64,000 bases of DNA from JACMLD01 sp038207265 (GTDB taxonomy: Bacteria; Bacteroidota; Bacteroidia; Chitinophagales; Chitinophagaceae). Position numbers and translations under genes: made by a program. Positions 27,670-36,916 of the stretch are shown piece after piece. How positions within the stretch are numbered: position 1 is the first letter of the stretch; each line of letters starts with the position of its first letter. The stretch spans positions 34,948-98,947 of the forward strand of contig JBBQZZ010000018.1 of the NCBI GenBank assembly GCA_038207265.1, written 5' to 3'. The notes beneath the pieces are model-generated. The model searched no databases, was not told the origin of the DNA, and saw only the letters and a program-made list of their open reading frames with translations.

Positions 27670-29342
27670 ATGACCAGGAAAATCATGTATATGTATCCGT
27701 TGGTCATCAGCAAATGATGACAGATGCCATGAAGCCCATGGGCCTTTCATTTTTCCTGCTAATGACAGCGGCACCTATGAGAACAGCCGGAGGAAGATTA
27801 TTTGTGGATGTTGCACCCATGCTTGCTTCATCCGCTGGCCGAAAAACGATCATTGAAGTATTGGGAAAATCTGATCCGCTGATCAGAGATGCAATGCTGA
27901 ATATTCTGGAACGCGGAGATTTTATAAAATCTTTACCAGGAGAAAATACAGAGGAGGGTGCCGGTAAAGATCCCAAAGCCCCTCCCCTTCCAAATTACCA
28001 GGCAATGATTGCATACGATCCAACCATTGTTGCAGAACTGATCAGGAGCAGTCAGTTATCAATAGAAGAATTAAAATATCAAATTCAATCAAAATCAGCA
28101 TTGAACCTGATGGATTTTATAGCAGCAGATATACAGGAAAGGAAGAAGCAGGCAACCCATTCAAAAAGCTTTGCAGTTATTATGACGGGTATGAACGCCG
28201 CAACATGGATCAATGAAAAAATGAATGAGTGGCTTGCTGAAAAAAATGCAGCCGACACAATTGCACAGTCTGTACCCAACAATATCACTGCAGAAATGGG
28301 CCTGGAACTATTGGATGTTGCCGATACAATAAGACCTTATCCGGAGGTAATCGATTATTTACAACAGGTGAAAGATAAAAATTTTTTAGATGGGCTGGTT
28401 AAACCAACCGGTGGAAAAGAAGCCCGCGACAGCATCAATGCTTTTCTCGGTAAATACGGTATGCGATGTGCTGGCGAAATAGATATTACGAAAACAAGAT
28501 GGAGCGAAAATCCGGCCGCGCTTGTGCCTGTCATTCTCAATAACATCAAAAATTTTGAACCCGGTGCCAGCAAGCGAAAATTTGAAAAGGGTTTGCAGGA
28601 AGCGGTTATAAAAGAAGTGGATTTATTAACGCGGTTAAAACGATTATCAGGCGGAGATGAAAAAGCTAAAGAAACAAAACAAATGATCAACCTGGTCCGC
28701 AATTACGCCGGTTACCGGGAATATCCAAAATACGAAATCGTAAGTCGCTATTTTATTTACAAACAAGCGCTGCTGAAAGAAGCTGAGCGGCTTTTAGAAA
28801 CAGGTGTTATTCGTGAAAAGGAAGATATATTTTATCTCAGCTTTGAAGAGCTTCGCGAAGTAATCTGCGAATATATAGAACAGCCAGGCAGCTACAAACA
28901 GGATTACAATGTTATTATCAAACGAAAAGAGGAATACGATTTGAATAAAAAATTGAACCCTCCGCGTGTTTTCACCTCAGATGGAGAAATTATTACAGGT
29001 ACGTATAAACGCGAAAATCTTCCCGCCGGCGCATTGGTGGGATTACCGGTTTCTTCCGGGGTGATTGAAGGAAGGGCGCGCGTTATTTTAAGCATAGAAG
29101 ATGCCAGCCTGCAGGAGGGTGACATAATGGTAACATCATTTACAGATCCAAGCTGGACACCGTTGTTTGTATCCATCAAAGGCCTGGTTACTGAAGTTGG
29201 TGGATTAATGACGCATGGAGCCGTGATTGCACGTGAATACGGATTACCCGCTGTGGTAGGTGTAGAGAATGCAACCAGGATTATCAAAGACGGGCAAATC
29301 ATCAGGCTGAATGGAACAGATGGATATATAGAGATACTATAA
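27594..29342 (+). CDS. rifampicin phosphotransferase-like, C-terminal part after a frameshift
   Basis: Open frame of 582 codons; meaningful homology starts near 27612 with VFYIVQSRPITTLYP, the end of the ATP-grasp domain, so the apparent GTG start at 27594 is not a true one. The substrate-binding domain begins VYVSVGHQQMMTDAMKP, highly characteristic of the Rph family, and the C-terminal phosphohistidine domain contains EVGGLMTHGAVIAREYGLPAVVGV (quoted in two pieces: EVGGLMTHGAV, IAREYGLPAVVGV) with the catalytic His. The reading frame is otherwise clean over 1.7 kb, which argues for a recent mutation or a sequencing error, not old decay. Confidence 0.8.
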   Translation: MVFGSRVFYIVQSRPITTLYPVPQVDDQENHVYVSVGHQQMMTDAMKPMGLSFFLLMTAAPMRTAGGRLFVDVAPMLASSAGRKTIIEVLGKSDPLIRDAMLNILERGDFIKSLPGENTEEGAGKDPKAPPLPNYQAMIAYDPTIVAELIRSSQLSIEELKYQIQSKSALNLMDFIAADIQERKKQATHSKSFAVIMTGMNAATWINEKMNEWLAEKNAADTIAQSVPNNITAEMGLELLDVADTIRPYPEVIDYLQQVKDKNFLDGLVKPTGGKEARDSINAFLGKYGMRCAGEIDITKTRWSENPAALVPVILNNIKNFEPGASKRKFEKGLQEAVIKEVDLLTRLKRLSGGDEKAKETKQMINLVRNYAGYREYPKYEIVSRYFIYKQALLKEAERLLETGVIREKEDIFYLSFEELREVICEYIEQPGSYKQDYNVIIKRKEEYDLNKKLNPPRVFTSDGEIITGTYKRENLPAGALVGLPVSSGVIEGRARVILSIEDASLQEGDIMVTSFTDPSWTPLFVSIKGLVTEVGGLMTHGAVIAREYGLPAVVGVENATRIIKDGQIIRLNGTDGYIEIL

Positions 29343-29509
29343 GCGACTATATTTTAAATGATGATGGAAAAAATAGTTGTGAAGGTCAAACAGTGTTAAC
29401 CGTAGTTTGTTTTGAATTCGTACTCACAATAAATTTGATTGAATATCGCTAACAATAGTCATTTTATTAGCCAGGCATTTACGACATTTACATCTTAAAA
29501 TTTGAATAC

Positions 29510-30154
29510 ATGAACTGCCTGCTAACAGCTGCAACGGTAAAAGAAATAGAACCCTGTCTTCCAAAAATGACCAGGAACAATTCATCTGCAAAAACTGATT
29601 TACTGGTAACTGGTATTGGTCTTACCGCTACTGCTTATCACCTTACCAAACAATTGCAATTAAAAAAATATGACCTGGTTATCCAGGCGGGTGTTGCCGG
29701 TTGCTTTGATCACTCAGTACCATTGGGAACTGTTGTTGCCATCAAACAAGATACCATTGCTGATCAAAGTGTAATAGAACTGAAACAATTGAAAACACTG
29801 TTTGATTTGAAATTGGTTCCCAATAACCAGTTCCCATATAAGAATATGTGGCTTATCAATCCTTACAAAGAGCTATTGAAAAAAACCAAAGTAAAAAGCG
29901 TGAAGGGAATTTCTGTGAATGAAATAACCACCAGCAAAACAAAAATAAATTTCTACCGGGCCAGCTTTAATGCAGTGGCGGAGTCTATGGAAGGTGCCGC
30001 ACTGCATTATACCTGTTTAATGGAGCAGGTTCCATTTTTACAATTAAGAAGTATGTCGAATTACATTGGCGAAAGGAATAAAAAAAACTGGAACATGCAA
30101 TCATCAATAGTGAACCTGAATAAAGTACTCATACAATTGATTGAAAATTTATGA
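29510..30154 (+). CDS. mqnB: futalosine hydrolase
   Basis: 214 aa, nucleoside phosphorylase-like fold related to MTA/SAH nucleosidase. MNCLLTAATVKEIEPCL at the start, VIQAGVAGCFDHS in the glycine loop and ESMEGAALHY with the ribose-binding Met-Glu are visible. MqnB removes hypoxanthine from futalosine in the alternative menaquinone pathway. The assignment as mqnB and not a plain nucleosidase is supported by its 4-bp ATGA overlap with mqnD. Confidence 0.88.
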   Translation: MNCLLTAATVKEIEPCLPKMTRNNSSAKTDLLVTGIGLTATAYHLTKQLQLKKYDLVIQAGVAGCFDHSVPLGTVVAIKQDTIADQSVIELKQLKTLFDLKLVPNNQFPYKNMWLINPYKELLKKTKVKSVKGISVNEITTSKTKINFYRASFNAVAESMEGAALHYTCLMEQVPFLQLRSMSNYIGERNKKNWNMQSSIVNLNKVLIQLIENL

Positions 30155-30993
30155 AACTAACACTGGGTTTTTCACCCTGCCCCAATGATACTTTTATTTT
30201 TGATGCACTGGTGAATCATAAAATTGATACCGGGGGATTGGAATTTGAAGTCATCCTGGAAGATGTACAAACGCTAAACCTATGGGCAATAGATGGGAAA
30301 CTAGACATCAGTAAAATTAGTTATGGCGTTTTGCCATTACTGTTAGAACATTATAGGGTGCTGAACGCAGGCGGCGCATTGGGAATGGGTGTGGGTCCGC
30401 TGCTGATAACAAATAAAAAAGAGATATCAGGGCAATCAGACATCGCTCAATACAGTATTGCTATACCGGGTGTTAATACCACCGCGCATTTACTTTTTTC
30501 GCTGGCCTATCCAAAAGCTACCAATAAGAAGTTCATGATTTTTTCATCCATTGAAGAAGCCGTGCTCAGTGGTACAGCAGACTGTGGTGTTATCATTCAT
30601 GAAAATCGATTTACTTACCAGCAGAAGGGTCTGAAAAAAATTACCGACCTGGGTTTCTATTGGGAAAATCAAACAAACACACCCATTCCCTTGGGTGGAA
30701 TTGTTATCAGAAATGAAATGGAACTTTCTCTTCAACAAAAGGTGGACAGGCTTATCCGGCAAAGCATTGAATTTGCATTCGCCCATTATCCATTGATAAC
30801 AGATTATGTGAAACAACATTCACAGGAGATGGCCGAATCGGTAATGAAACAGCATATTGATTTGTACGTAAACAAATTTTCAATCGACCTGGGGGCGGAA
30901 GGAAAGAAAGCCGTATTTACTTTATTGGATGTATACCAGCAGGTAAACAATGCTGCTGGTTTCAACAAGTCGGATATTTTTATCAGCGGTTAA
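30151..30993 (+). CDS. mqnD: 1,4-dihydroxy-6-naphthoate synthase
   Basis: 280 aa, periplasmic-binding-protein fold used as an enzyme. The N terminus LGFSPCPNDTFIFDALVNH is the hallmark of MqnD, followed by DVQTLNLWA and KISYGVLPLLL. The active His probably lies in CGVIIHENRFTYQQ. It converts cyclic dehypoxanthine futalosine to 1,4-dihydroxy-6-naphthoate. Translationally coupled to mqnB by the 4-bp overlap; mqnA, mqnC and mqnE are not in this window. Confidence 0.92.
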   Translation: MKLTLGFSPCPNDTFIFDALVNHKIDTGGLEFEVILEDVQTLNLWAIDGKLDISKISYGVLPLLLEHYRVLNAGGALGMGVGPLLITNKKEISGQSDIAQYSIAIPGVNTTAHLLFSLAYPKATNKKFMIFSSIEEAVLSGTADCGVIIHENRFTYQQKGLKKITDLGFYWENQTNTPIPLGGIVIRNEMELSLQQKVDRLIRQSIEFAFAHYPLITDYVKQHSQEMAESVMKQHIDLYVNKFSIDLGAEGKKAVFTLLDVYQQVNNAAGFNKSDIFISG

Positions 30994-31000
30994 TGATTAA

Positions 31001-32305
31001 TTATTTCTTCAGCGCCTTTGCATAAACTTCAAGGCATCTTTTTCTGGCTGCATCATGTTCTACCATTGGTGCAGGATAAGAAAATTCATCCAGTTCGGGT
31101 ATCCATTTACGTATGTATAGAAGTTGTTTGTCAAAAGTTTCTGTTTGTCGTGTTGGATTGAATATCCTGAAATAGGGAGCCGCGTCACAACCGCTGCCAC
31201 TGGCCCATTGCCAGCCACCGTTATTGGATGCCAGGTCATAGTCCAGCAGTTTCTGCGCAAAATAGGCTTCACCCCAGCGCCAGTCGATCAGCAGATCCTT
31301 GGTAAGAAATGATGCCACAATCATCCTCACCCTGTTGTGCATAAAACCGGTAGAATTCAATTCTCTCATCCCCGCGTCTACAATCGGAAAACCGGTCATC
31401 CCCTTGCACCATTGCTCAAATTCTTTTTCATTGTTTCTCCATTGTATGAGATCATACTCTGGCCGGAACGACTTACCCTTGCCCACTTGCGGAAAATTCC
31501 ATAATATCATCTGGTAAAAGTCGCGCCAGATCAATTCATTCAAAAAAACTTCACTGAGCTCTTTTGCTTTCCTGGCCAGTTGACGGATACTGATGGTTCC
31601 AAACCGTAAGTGCAATCCCAGCCTGGAAGTACCTTTGATGCCCGGATAATCTCTTTGTGCCTTGTATTGTTTTACCAGTTCCTTATCCAGTTGCCTGGAA
31701 GGAAAAGGTTTATCAACTTCCATAAAACCCATTTCCTTCAAAGAAGGAACAGCCACTGCAATTTGCCTGAATAAATTTGGATAATACTTTTTTGCGGAAT
31801 AAGATTTCAAATAGAAATCATTCAGCGTAGCCTTCCAGCGGCGACTATACGGGGTGAAAACTGAATAAGGACTACCATCTTCTTTCATTACCTCTTTCTT
31901 TTCAAAAATAACCTGGTCCTTGTAACTGTGAAAAGACGCGCCATTGTTTTTTAATAATTTTTCAATGGATTGATCCCTTGTAATGGCATAAGGTTCGTAA
32001 TCGTGATTGGTAAATACTTTTTCAACTTTATATTTATTTAATACGTTTTTAAAAATATTTACCGGCACATCATAATAAACTTCAAGACTGCTTCCTAACG
32101 CAGTAAGCGTATCCTGCATTTCTATCAATGCGGCACGAATAAATGCTACCCGGCGATCTGATTTCTCCTCCAGGTCGTCAAGAATGTTTTTATCAAAAAT
32201 AAAAATGGGAACAACAGGGTGATTGCTTTTCAGTGCGTGATACAATGCAGCATTGTCATCCAATCTTAAATCGCGGCGGAACCAGCAAATATTTACAGTC
32301 TTCAT
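31001..32305 (-). CDS. deoxyribodipyrimidine photolyase
   Basis: 434 aa cryptochrome/photolyase family protein. The N-terminal antenna domain starts NICWFRRDLRLDDNAAL; the FAD domain has SRLGLHLRFGTISIRQLA, LNELIWRDFYQMILWNFP, GFPIVDAGMRELNSTGFMHN and LDYDLASNNGGWQWASGSGCDAAPYFRIFN (the last spans about 355-384), all matching class I CPD photolyases. It repairs cyclobutane pyrimidine dimers using blue light. A cryptochrome-like function cannot be excluded by sequence alone. Convergent with mqnD, with 7 bp between the stops. Confidence 0.92.
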   Translation of the reverse strand: MKTVNICWFRRDLRLDDNAALYHALKSNHPVVPIFIFDKNILDDLEEKSDRRVAFIRAALIEMQDTLTALGSSLEVYYDVPVNIFKNVLNKYKVEKVFTNHDYEPYAITRDQSIEKLLKNNGASFHSYKDQVIFEKKEVMKEDGSPYSVFTPYSRRWKATLNDFYLKSYSAKKYYPNLFRQIAVAVPSLKEMGFMEVDKPFPSRQLDKELVKQYKAQRDYPGIKGTSRLGLHLRFGTISIRQLARKAKELSEVFLNELIWRDFYQMILWNFPQVGKGKSFRPEYDLIQWRNNEKEFEQWCKGMTGFPIVDAGMRELNSTGFMHNRVRMIVASFLTKDLLIDWRWGEAYFAQKLLDYDLASNNGGWQWASGSGCDAAPYFRIFNPTRQTETFDKQLLYIRKWIPELDEFSYPAPMVEHDAARKRCLEVYAKALKK

Positions 32306-32356
32306 AATAAAATCTTATTTGTAAGCAACAAGATTGTGTGCAGAAGGTTTAGCTCC

Positions 32357-33196
32357 TCAGCCAATTCTTTTCAACAATTCATGATAGATAGCATGTGTAA
32401 TGGCATGGCCGTAGTTTTTATCTCCGCATTGCTGCACCCAGCGCATACCCTGCACCGAATTACTGAGAAACATTTCATCAGCATGCTGTAAATCTTCAGC
32501 TGTAATAGTTCCTTCCTTCACTACATAACCGAGTTCAGTCAAAAGTTGCAATAACAAATTTCTCATTACACCGGCAATACATCCTTCCGTCAATGCAGGT
32601 GTATAAATAACCCGGTCCTTTATGATAAAAACATTTGCTATAGTGGCATCGCAGATATTGTTATGGCTGTTCAACACAAGGGCTTCGTTCCAGCGTTGCT
32701 TTTTTGCGTAAAGCGCCGCCATCAGGTAGGGCTGATAGTTATTACTCTTTATCGAAGAAAAGGTATCGGTGCTTTTTCTTGCATCGGGATAAATACCCGT
32801 TATCAAACCATTTTCATTCAGCCGTTCGCTCATTGCCTGCAGGGGCCAGCTTTGAATAATGCAATTGGGAAAGTGATTTTCCGCATCATATAAACCACCA
32901 TTGCCCCTGAAAATGTTCAGTCTTACTCTGGCGGTAGCATGGCGGTTCCTTTGGCAGAGTTCCAAAATATTTTTTGCAAGATAACCGGCGTTAAAATAAG
33001 CAGGTAAATCAAATTGCAACAAATCCAAACCCCGGAACAATCTTTCAAAATGCAATTGTTCCAATTGAATAATACCCGCATTAACCCTGATGGTTTCAAA
33101 CAAACCATCTCCATATCGCAGTCCGCGGTTGTCGGCGGTGATCAATGGTTTATCATTCTTAAGCCATTGCCCATTATAAAAAAGATGTGAATTCAT
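32357..33196 (-). CDS. class IV aminotransferase, probably aminodeoxychorismate lyase-like
   Basis: 279 aa fold type IV PLP enzyme. FYNGQWLKNDKPLITADNRGLRYGDGLFETIRV marks the start (about 6-38), the PLP lysine is in FSSIKSNNYQPYLMA, and the C-terminal cofactor loop reads ADEMFLSNSVQGMRWV. The FLSNSVQG wording is closer to PabC (4-amino-4-deoxychorismate lyase, folate synthesis) than to branched-chain aminotransferases, which usually have a TGTAAE-type loop. Either remains possible. A strong terminator lies just upstream, so it has its own promoter. Confidence 0.82.
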   Translation of the reverse strand: MNSHLFYNGQWLKNDKPLITADNRGLRYGDGLFETIRVNAGIIQLEQLHFERLFRGLDLLQFDLPAYFNAGYLAKNILELCQRNRHATARVRLNIFRGNGGLYDAENHFPNCIIQSWPLQAMSERLNENGLITGIYPDARKSTDTFSSIKSNNYQPYLMAALYAKKQRWNEALVLNSHNNICDATIANVFIIKDRVIYTPALTEGCIAGVMRNLLLQLLTELGYVVKEGTITAEDLQHADEMFLSNSVQGMRWVQQCGDKNYGHAITHAIYHELLKRIG

Positions 33197-33210
33197 GTTT
33201 CCCGAAAATA

Positions 33211-33240
33211 AAAAAGTCCCGGCAGTAAACCGGGACTCTT
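33211..33240 (-). terminator. intrinsic terminator of the regulator gene
   Basis: On the minus strand, an 8-bp perfect stem (33215-33222 with 33230-33237, CCGGGACT type) with a 7-nt loop is followed by a U-tract. It lies 27 bp downstream of the stop of the NarL-type regulator and just before the next gene. Confidence 0.85.
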
Positions 33241-33263
33241 TATATTAATAAGTAATAAAGTTA

Positions 33264-33935
33264 TTAAACGCCTTCTTCCAGGATGCCGTTCTTCACTGCA
33301 TACATAACCAGGCCAGCCATGCTTTTGGCACCGGTTTTGGTTTTGAGTTTATCGCGGATGGCTTCCACGGTACGTGGGCTGATGTCTACGATATCAGCAA
33401 TTTCCTTGGTGGTTTTTTCTTCGCACATCAGTTTCAATATGCGCACTTCTTTTTCACTCAGTTGAACATCTTCTGGCGAATGGTCATTCTTCTTGGTACG
33501 CAGTCCAGAAAGCAATGCCTTATTGGTAAGCTCATTAAAGAAGAATTCCTGTTCGTAAACTGTCTTAATGGCCTGGTAAATGGTTTCGCTGTCAGAATTC
33601 TTGGTGAGGAAAGAATTGGCCCCTACTTCCATCAGCTTTGAGATCATAGAATGATCGTTGTGCATGGAAAGGATGATGACTCTTACATCGGGGTACAGTT
33701 TGCGTATTTCCGGCAGGGTGGTGATACCATCCATAATGGGCATCTGGATATCCAGTAGAATTACATCGGGTTCTATATGCTTAAGCAGGTTGAGCAGTTG
33801 CATGCCGTTATCGGCTTCCGCAATCATTTCAATGTCTTTGCGCACCGATAAAGCAGTCTTTACACCCGCGCGAAAAAGCGCATGATCATCAGCTATTGCT
33901 ACTTTGATAGGACGGGTGGGGTCAAATTTTTTCAT
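33264..33935 (-). CDS. NarL/FixJ family response regulator
   Basis: 223 aa. REC domain: acidic pocket AIADDH, phosphoacceptor D62 in VILLDIQMPIMDG, switch Ser in VIILSMHND and Lys in FLTKNSD. The LuxR-type HTH near 158-215 is LSEKEVRILKLMCEEKTTKEIADIVDISPRTVEAIRDKLKTKTG. There is no kinase gene next to it. It resembles the regulator at 43404-44102 along its whole length (both share GANxxLTK and SEKEVRILKL). About 800 bp upstream separate it from the peptide-exporter operon; it may respond to one of the nearby kinases. Confidence 0.9.
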   Translation of the reverse strand: MKKFDPTRPIKVAIADDHALFRAGVKTALSVRKDIEMIAEADNGMQLLNLLKHIEPDVILLDIQMPIMDGITTLPEIRKLYPDVRVIILSMHNDHSMISKLMEVGANSFLTKNSDSETIYQAIKTVYEQEFFFNELTNKALLSGLRTKKNDHSPEDVQLSEKEVRILKLMCEEKTTKEIADIVDISPRTVEAIRDKLKTKTGAKSMAGLVMYAVKNGILEEGV

Positions 33936-34209
33936 ACGGGTTAATTTGGAATTCTCATCGGCATTGAATTTAACGCCATACTGTAAAATGAATAAAAATC
34001 AGTCACATCTACTATAGTACATTTACGAAATTAACACATTTCGGAATATACTAAATACCGATCTTATGTAGTAGAAATTACAATTCCCCTGTCGTATAAA
34101 AAACATAAGGTATTAGTCAATCTACTATTATCGCAGTAAATACCGTATAAAAGAAATAGGGCAGATATGCTCTTGTCCACATAGTTGTCCACAAGTACTT
34201 TTGTATCAC

Positions 34210-34320
34210 AAGTTGATTGACGAGGATTAGCAACCTCAATATCCAATATCCAGAAATAACCGTCCAGTAACTTTGTTCAATATCCAATGAAACCCGGCGA
34301 AGTCCAATGTCAATCAACTT
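34210..34320. repeat. 111-bp inverted-repeat-bounded element, copy 1
   Basis: Perfect 12-bp terminal inverted repeats AAGTTGATTGAC (34210-34221) and GTCAATCAACTT (34309-34320). The interior has repeated ATCCAAT-type words and the 12-mer ACCGTCCAGTAA (34259-34270). The same 12-mer occurs at almost the same offset in the second copy at 44314-44424. No open frame. Confidence 0.75.
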
Positions 34321-34604
34321 CTTTTTTCTTTTTGTTGAATCCGTTCCCCTGGAAACCAACCTCCCTTTATCCTAAGCCGGCACACTATGAAAGCTGAAAA
34401 GCACCGTCCTTTGAAATCATGAAAACCACTGATCTGCCGTAAATGAATTGAGAGATCTGATTACTATGAAAAGCTGGGAGAACCTGTCAATCCTGGAACC
34501 TAACTTATTACCTAATCCGGGTTCTCCATTAAACCTTATCCTACTTTTAAAAGTTCTTACTCACTATATTTTGCCTGCTTTACCTGTAACGAGATAAAGA
34601 AGTA

Positions 34605-34678
34605 GCGAAAGCAATACTTTGCAACCAACGTGAATCAGCAATGTGACGGAGGATCTTGCAAAGATGAATATTGCTTCC
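34605..34678 (-). other. imperfect hairpin downstream of the exporter operon
   Basis: GAAAGCAATACTTTGCAA (34607-34624) pairs with TTGCAAAG and TATTGCTTCC (34656-34678) around a 5-nt bulge and a 31-nt loop. It lies about 60 bp past the stop of the C39 exporter on the minus strand and could end or stabilise that transcript; no proper U-tract follows. Confidence 0.35.
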
Positions 34679-34738
34679 TTGGTTTACTTAGGACATGCGT
34701 TGCAGGGAAGGCAGGCCTTTTTATGTCTGCGAACGATA

Positions 34739-36916
34739 TTAATTAATAATATCACACCAATACCGGCTGTATAAGTTATTACTCTTTAAGAGTTCCTCAT
34801 GATTACCGGCAGCAGTTATGGTACCATTTTCAAGCAGGTATATCTTGTCACAAAAAGACTTGAGTACATGGAGCCGGTGCGTGATAAAAATGATTGCCAT
34901 ATCTTTTTTAAGTTGAAGAAGTAATTTCACAACGTATTGCTCCACTTGTCTGTCCATTGCTGAAGTGGCTTCATCTAATATCAATATTTGCGGTTTTTTG
35001 TATAGTGCCCTTGCTATTGCAATAAGCTGCTTTTGTCCACCGGAAAGATTTATACCTTCTTCACCAACAATTGTTAACAATGACTGTGGCAATTTTTCAA
35101 AAAAGTGGAAGAGTGCATTTTTTTTAAGAAAATCAACAACTTCGTCAGGTTTTAAAGCTGCATCATCGAACGCTATATTTTCCAAAACAGTACCATTAAA
35201 TATATGAATTTGCTGTGGCACAACTCCTATTAAATTCCTCCATGATGAAATTGATAACTCGTTTAACAGAAGTTTTTCATTAATTAGAATTTGGCCATTT
35301 TCATGCAAATAAAATCGTTGTATGATTTGAGAAAAAGTGCTTTTCCCTGATCCATTTTCTCCAGTTAATGCAATAATTTCTCCCTTCCGCAAAACCAAAG
35401 AAATGTTTTTCAGAAGTTGTTGATGACCGGCGAACCTAAAACTAACCTGTTGAAATTGCAAAGAGTTAATTTCAGATAAATATTTCCCCTCTTTCTCGTC
35501 CAGCTCCTTTTTGACAATACCAAATTCGAACATTCGATCAAATGCAATTTTAGCTTCATTAATTGGAACGCTTATCATTGCCAGGTTGGCGATACTTGGA
35601 AGCATTGAACCGCACATACCCAGGATGGCCATCAATTCTCCTGCTTTAAGTTGATTATTCAAAACTTTGTAACTGGCAAACATTAGAATAACTACAATGA
35701 ATATTGCCACAAAACAATTTGCCACCAATGAAAGCCTGATCTGAATTTTACCCAACAAATACAGATTGTCCTGATAATTTTGAAAAATACTCTTGTTGAT
35801 GTCTGCAAACAAAATAATTTTATCAGCGTTTTTAATTGGTTCTATACCTTGAAGTGTTGAAATATAATTTGCTTCAGTCATTGCATAACTGTTCATAACT
35901 GCCCGTTGTGCATTTAAAATCTTACTGTTGTGAAAGAAAATAATCAGATAAAAAGCAGGGATTGCAATGATTGAAATACATCCAATTTGCCAGGAATATT
36001 TAAAAATAAAAATAATGGATGCTATGCTTACTAATGAATCAATGACTAAACTACCAGCCAGTTGACTTATTACCCTTTGTATTCGGGAAGTATCATTTAG
36101 CCTGGCTGTGAGATCTCCAATTTTGCGGGTGTCAAAAAATAATTTCGGTAGTCGTAGTAAATGTGTGTAAAAAAAATCTATAATACGGATGTTGAATTCT
36201 TTGGACTGCCTTAACAAAAAATATTGTCTTATTGCAGACAAAAATTCCTTGTAAATAAGCAATATAAATATCATAGCAATACCAATATTAAGCTTGGCAA
36301 AATTCCTTTTTGGGAAAATATCATCTATGAGGTATCTCGAGAACATTGCCATAGTCAAACCCAAGGCAGAAACAAAAACACCAATAATAGAAGCAAGAGT
36401 CAACAAAGCGATATCTTCTTTTATAAGTTTCTTAATCCATATTTTTTTTGCTTTCAGTTTATCAGTAACTGTTTGAAATTTATCATTCGGTTTAAGTATC
36501 AGGCAGGCTTTAGATCTCCAAATTTCATCCAGTTCAAGTCTACTTAAAAAAACTAATCCTTTTGACGGATCTCCAATGACAAAATTTTTCTCAGGATTTC
36601 TTCCATCCACTCCAAAACATACTACATAGTGAAGCAACTTGCCTTCCAATTGAACATGCAGTATACAGGGTTTATCTTCCTGTGCCAGTGAATCAATATC
36701 ACCAACACAGCCCAAGGCGTCAAAACCCAGGCTTTGGGACGCCTGAAAAAGCCCAAGCAGGGTAGTTCCAATTGCGTTTGTTCCACTTAATCGACGGACT
36801 GCTTCATTTGTCCCGCTGCCATTATGGAATTTAATTATTGTCAATAGACAAGCTACTGCGCAGTCGGACTGATCTTGCTGAAGAACAACTTCAGTTTTGT
36901 TCAACTGCCTTTTCAT
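34739..36916 (-). CDS. C39-peptidase ABC exporter (PCAT) for a double-glycine peptide
   Basis: 725 aa, complete peptidase-containing ABC transporter. The N-terminal C39 domain (about 1-140) has oxyanion Gln13, Cys19 (QQDQSDCAVACLL), His96 (LLHYVVCFG) and Asp116 (VIGDPSKG), so the protease looks active. A membrane domain with about six helices spans roughly 160-445. The NBD has Walker A LTGENGSGKSTF, signature LSGGQKQLIA, Walker B ILILDEATSAMD and switch His FITHRLHV. Such exporters cut the leader after Gly-Gly and secrete the peptide. Its natural substrate is the GG-leader peptide encoded at the head of the same operon. ATG overlaps the preceding stop (TAATG). Confidence 0.93.
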   Translation of the reverse strand: MKRQLNKTEVVLQQDQSDCAVACLLTIIKFHNGSGTNEAVRRLSGTNAIGTTLLGLFQASQSLGFDALGCVGDIDSLAQEDKPCILHVQLEGKLLHYVVCFGVDGRNPEKNFVIGDPSKGLVFLSRLELDEIWRSKACLILKPNDKFQTVTDKLKAKKIWIKKLIKEDIALLTLASIIGVFVSALGLTMAMFSRYLIDDIFPKRNFAKLNIGIAMIFILLIYKEFLSAIRQYFLLRQSKEFNIRIIDFFYTHLLRLPKLFFDTRKIGDLTARLNDTSRIQRVISQLAGSLVIDSLVSIASIIFIFKYSWQIGCISIIAIPAFYLIIFFHNSKILNAQRAVMNSYAMTEANYISTLQGIEPIKNADKIILFADINKSIFQNYQDNLYLLGKIQIRLSLVANCFVAIFIVVILMFASYKVLNNQLKAGELMAILGMCGSMLPSIANLAMISVPINEAKIAFDRMFEFGIVKKELDEKEGKYLSEINSLQFQQVSFRFAGHQQLLKNISLVLRKGEIIALTGENGSGKSTFSQIIQRFYLHENGQILINEKLLLNELSISSWRNLIGVVPQQIHIFNGTVLENIAFDDAALKPDEVVDFLKKNALFHFFEKLPQSLLTIVGEEGINLSGGQKQLIAIARALYKKPQILILDEATSAMDRQVEQYVVKLLLQLKKDMAIIFITHRLHVLKSFCDKIYLLENGTITAAGNHEELLKSNNLYSRYWCDIIN

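Larger units (their letters stand above)
33936..34738. other. intergenic region without a convincing gene
   Basis: An 803-bp stretch between a regulator gene and the end of the peptide-exporter operon. It holds an inverted-repeat-bounded element (34210-34320), an 8-bp inverted repeat GGAGAACC / GGTTCTCC (34477-34484, 34520-34527) with a 35-nt loop, and a long imperfect hairpin (34605-34678). Short open frames are present but have no coding character. Confidence 0.6.

Noticed and set aside
34739..36916. Possible integrase- or transposase-driven mobile element carrying the peptide operon
   Set aside because: No integrase, transposase or tRNA attachment site is visible nearby; only short inverted-repeat elements and base composition hint at transfer.
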